Shown: piece by piece, positions 62,173-64,000 of the stretch | Layout of the letters: each line of letters starts with the position of its first letter | Position numbering within the stretch: position 1 is the stretch's first letter | DNA from: Nitrospinae bacterium CG11_big_fil_rev_8_21_14_0_20_45_15 | GTDB lineage: Bacteria > Nitrospinota > Nitrospinia > Nitrospinales > VA-1 | Assembly: GCA_002787235.1 (NCBI GenBank) | Contig: PCWG01000015.1 | Span: 152,393 to 216,392, forward strand | Length of the DNA stretch: 64,000 nt | Reading direction: 5' to 3' | Notes under the pieces: model-generated | Database searches by the model: none | Told to the model about the DNA's origin: nothing | The model's input: the letters and a program-made list of their open reading frames with translations, nothing else | Translations under genes and position numbers: made by a program

Positions 62173-63174
62173 ATGGAATTTACAGAAGTAATCTCAGAAT
62201 TTAAAGACGGTCTGGCGAAAGTCGAAAAGGCCATCAAGGTCAACTACAGATCCGACGTTCCCTTGATCCCCGGCATGACAGGGCACCTGATGAACGGTGG
62301 CGGGAAGCGAATCCGACCGCTCCTGCTAATGCTCTGCGCACAACTGGGAGGACGCGCCGTAGACGAGGAAGTTGCAAACCACGGTTGTGTGGTTGAATAC
62401 ATCCATGCCGCTACCTTACTGCATGACGACGTAGTGGACGAAACCACCGTACGACGCGGTCAGGAAACCGTCAATTCAAAATGGGGAAGCGACGCCAGCA
62501 TCCTCGTTGGAGATTACCTCCTGTCTCGGGCCATTCTTCTACTGGCAGAGAACAACAACGCAAAAATCATTCAAGCCGTTGCAGGTGCGGCAAAAATCCT
62601 CGTTGAAGGCGGCATTAAAGAATACTCTCATGCCCGCAAAATCACGGTCAGTGAGGAACACTGTCTCGATGTCATCTACAGGAAAACATCCTCTATTATC
62701 ACTGCAAGTTGCGAAGTTGGAATGTTGCTGGCTGGTGGTAACGAAACACAGATCAAAGCGGTGGTCGATTTTGGAAACCACTTTGGGATGGCGTTTCAGT
62801 TGATGGACGATGCTCTCGATTATGACGGCGACAAATCAATCCTTGGCAAACCACCGGGAACCGATTTCAAAGAAGGCCATGTCACGCTACCGCTTCTGCA
62901 TCTCTATAATAATGGATCAGGACGATTGCGAAGCGAGATCAAAGGGTTTATCAAAAACGAGAATGTCACTGCTCAGGATTTCGAATACATTCTGGAGCAA
63001 ATGCGGAGAACACGTTCTATCGAATACACTCAAGAGCTTGCCCGAGATTATATGAGCAAGGCACAAGCCGCTCTCAAAACGACAGAATTCCCGGCACCTC
63101 GTTATGTAGAACACCTTCTCTCCACCGCCACTTACATCGTCGAACGTCACCTGCCCGCAAAATCCTGTTCTTGA
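62173..63174 (+). CDS. ispB: polyprenyl (octaprenyl-type) diphosphate synthase
   Basis: A 334-residue trans-isoprenyl diphosphate synthase. The first Asp-rich motif is LLHDDVVDETTVRRG (FARM) and the second QLMDDALDYDGD (SARM); GGGKRIRPLLLML binds the allylic/IPP phosphates. It makes the long isoprenoid side chain of quinones. The ATG at 62173 fits the family start, while a GTG 14 codons earlier does not. Exact chain length cannot be read. ispB is chosen by resemblance to long-chain bacterial synthases. Confidence 0.9.
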   Translation: MEFTEVISEFKDGLAKVEKAIKVNYRSDVPLIPGMTGHLMNGGGKRIRPLLLMLCAQLGGRAVDEEVANHGCVVEYIHAATLLHDDVVDETTVRRGQETVNSKWGSDASILVGDYLLSRAILLLAENNNAKIIQAVAGAAKILVEGGIKEYSHARKITVSEEHCLDVIYRKTSSIITASCEVGMLLAGGNETQIKAVVDFGNHFGMAFQLMDDALDYDGDKSILGKPPGTDFKEGHVTLPLLHLYNNGSGRLRSEIKGFIKNENVTAQDFEYILEQMRRTRSIEYTQELARDYMSKAQAALKTTEFPAPRYVEHLLSTATYIVERHLPAKSCS

Positions 63175-63285
63175 TATTGAGGGTGTGCGGAACTGACAGG
63201 ATGCACCGATTCATTTATCATTAGCACGCAATGCAGGTAGTAAAAACTCCTAACCTTGTTGCATGAAAATTCCAGTCAGGGCAAC

Positions 63286-63801
63286 ATGTCCTCCAATCCT
63301 TATACAGAGCTGGCACGAAACGCACTGGCCCATTACCTTGAAACAGGCCAACCGCTTGCAGAACCCTCAATTCCCCTCCCTGATCCATTCCAAATAAAAA
63401 GAGGCACCTTTGTTTCCATTAAAAAAGGCAACGAACTGAGAGGATGCATCGGCACCTTGACCCCCTGTCACAAAAACCTTTGGCAAGAAATCGTGCATAA
63501 CGCCATCAAAGCAGGATCAGCCGATCCTCGCTTTCCCAGTGTGAATTCCACCGAACTGCCCCATTTGAATTTCTCCGTAGATATTTTGAGTCCGTTGGAG
63601 CAAGTGGATGATGTTTCACAACTGGACTGCAAACGCTACGGTCTCGTCCTCAAATGCGGACAGCGACAAGGTGTGCTGCTACCCAATCTGGACGGCGTGC
63701 CCAGCGTTGACGAACAAATCAAAATCTGTTTGTCCAAAGGAAAGATTGGCAGAAAAGAAAACTATACGATGTACCGCTTTGAAGTCGAACGCCAAAAATA
63801 G
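63286..63801 (+). CDS. AmmeMemoRadiSam system protein A (AMMECR1 domain)
   Basis: A 171-residue AMMECR1-domain protein: RGCIGTLTPC (the conserved RGCIGT core), AGSADPRFPSVNSTELPHLNFSVDIL and GLVLKCGQRQGVLLPNLDGVPS. In the AmmeMemoRadiSam set it works with a Memo-like and a radical-SAM protein of unknown reaction; neither is in the window. The ATG at 63286 has CAGGG five bases upstream. It is 17 bases ahead of the ArsC-like gene. Confidence 0.87.
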   Translation: MSSNPYTELARNALAHYLETGQPLAEPSIPLPDPFQIKRGTFVSIKKGNELRGCIGTLTPCHKNLWQEIVHNAIKAGSADPRFPSVNSTELPHLNFSVDILSPLEQVDDVSQLDCKRYGLVLKCGQRQGVLLPNLDGVPSVDEQIKICLSKGKIGRKENYTMYRFEVERQK

Positions 63802-63818
63802 AAAAGGAAAGCACTGCA

Positions 63819-64000
63819 ATGAGCATCAAAATATATTACAACGGAAAATGCAGTAAATGCCGTGACGCCCTCGCACTTATAAAAGCAAGCGGTCAAGAAC
63901 CGGAAATTGTGGAGTACCTGAAAGACGTTCCCAGCCCGGACGAGCTATCCGATCTGCTCAACCGCATGGGATTGGAACCGCGTCAGGCCATGCGCCCCGA
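63819..64000 (+). CDS. ArsC/Spx-family arsenate reductase-like protein, 3' truncated by window end
   Basis: The first 60 codons of a thioredoxin-fold protein: YYNGKCSKCRDALALIKASG with the active Cys in the KCSKCR segment, then EIVEYLKDVPSPDELSDLL and GLEPRQAMRP, as in ArsC and Spx/YffB relatives. AAGGAA lies nine bases before the ATG. The remaining half lies outside the window, so whether it is a true glutaredoxin-coupled arsenate reductase cannot be judged. Confidence 0.8.
   Translation, partial: MSIKIYYNGKCSKCRDALALIKASGQEPEIVEYLKDVPSPDELSDLLNRMGLEPRQAMRP

Noticed and set aside
1..64000. tRNA, rRNA, CRISPR array, IS element or integrase
   Set aside because: None could be recognised on either strand by eye; short direct repeats typical of CRISPR and transposase or integrase motifs were not seen.

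Overview
The window reads as chromosomal DNA from a diderm (Gram-negative-type) bacterium. It encodes an outer-membrane porin, FtsE/FtsX with an EnvC-type activator, a LysM lytic transglycosylase, flagellar proteins and several lipoproteins or signal-peptide proteins. It is moderately AT-rich, with many TTG starts and short ATGA/TTGA overlaps. The gene set (NhaD antiporter, SulP anion carrier, SUMF1-domain proteins, RimK cluster, large glycosyltransferase fusions) would suit a free-living, possibly marine or saline, member of the Nitrospinota or the former Deltaproteobacteria. There is no rRNA or other taxonomic marker here, so that placement is inference. No tRNA, rRNA, CRISPR array, insertion sequence or integrase was recognised.

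Layout. 1-9.8 kb: the end of a UPF0104 membrane protein, a methyltransferase, then a long minus-strand series: MscS-like channel, MgtE_N/CBS protein, MgtE Mg2+ transporter, CDF metal transporter, RimB-like protease, RimK ligase and an aspartoacylase-type hydrolase. Upstream lie a small acidic protein and a secreted Met-rich protein. 9.9-12.3 kb: a secreted SUMF1-domain protein, endonuclease III and an M14 peptidase. 12.4-23.5 kb: an MltD-like transglycosylase and a long minus-strand operon, ftsE-ftsX-envC-ctpA-tsaD followed by fliL and accessory flagellar genes up to fhlB, linking envelope division to flagellar assembly. 24.4-31.6 kb: a HmuY-like protein overlapping a SUMF1 lipoprotein, RNase E/G, an enlarged phosphoglycerate kinase and an acetolactate-synthase-type enzyme ending at a clear terminator.

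31.8-33.5 kb is a very AT-rich two-gene insert: an OLD-like AAA ATPase and a DUF4276 (TOPRIM-like) protein. It is a plausible anti-phage module and the best candidate here for a little-described system. It abuts a GC-richer glycan cluster (33.5-40.5 kb) with three large glycosyltransferases, one carrying a Maf-like N-terminus and one a 1134-residue GT-GT-methyltransferase-TPR fusion. These may glycosylate flagellin or another surface polymer.

41-48.9 kb: a NarL-type two-component system divergent from NhaD and SulP carriers and a membrane GAF protein that ends inside a histidine-kinase H-box. A strong hairpin and a sulfite-oxidase-fold molybdoenzyme follow. 48.9-52.8 kb is an iron-regulated block: porin, DUF2325 protein, 2Fe-2S ferredoxin and Fur, with two near-perfect Fur boxes. 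52.9-64 kb is housekeeping: HD hydrolase, Sir2, DUF1566 protein, SelO, ThiL, two CorC/HlyC proteins, DjlA-like co-chaperone, Dabb protein, polyprenyl diphosphate synthase, AMMECR1 protein and the start of an ArsC-like gene cut by the window end.
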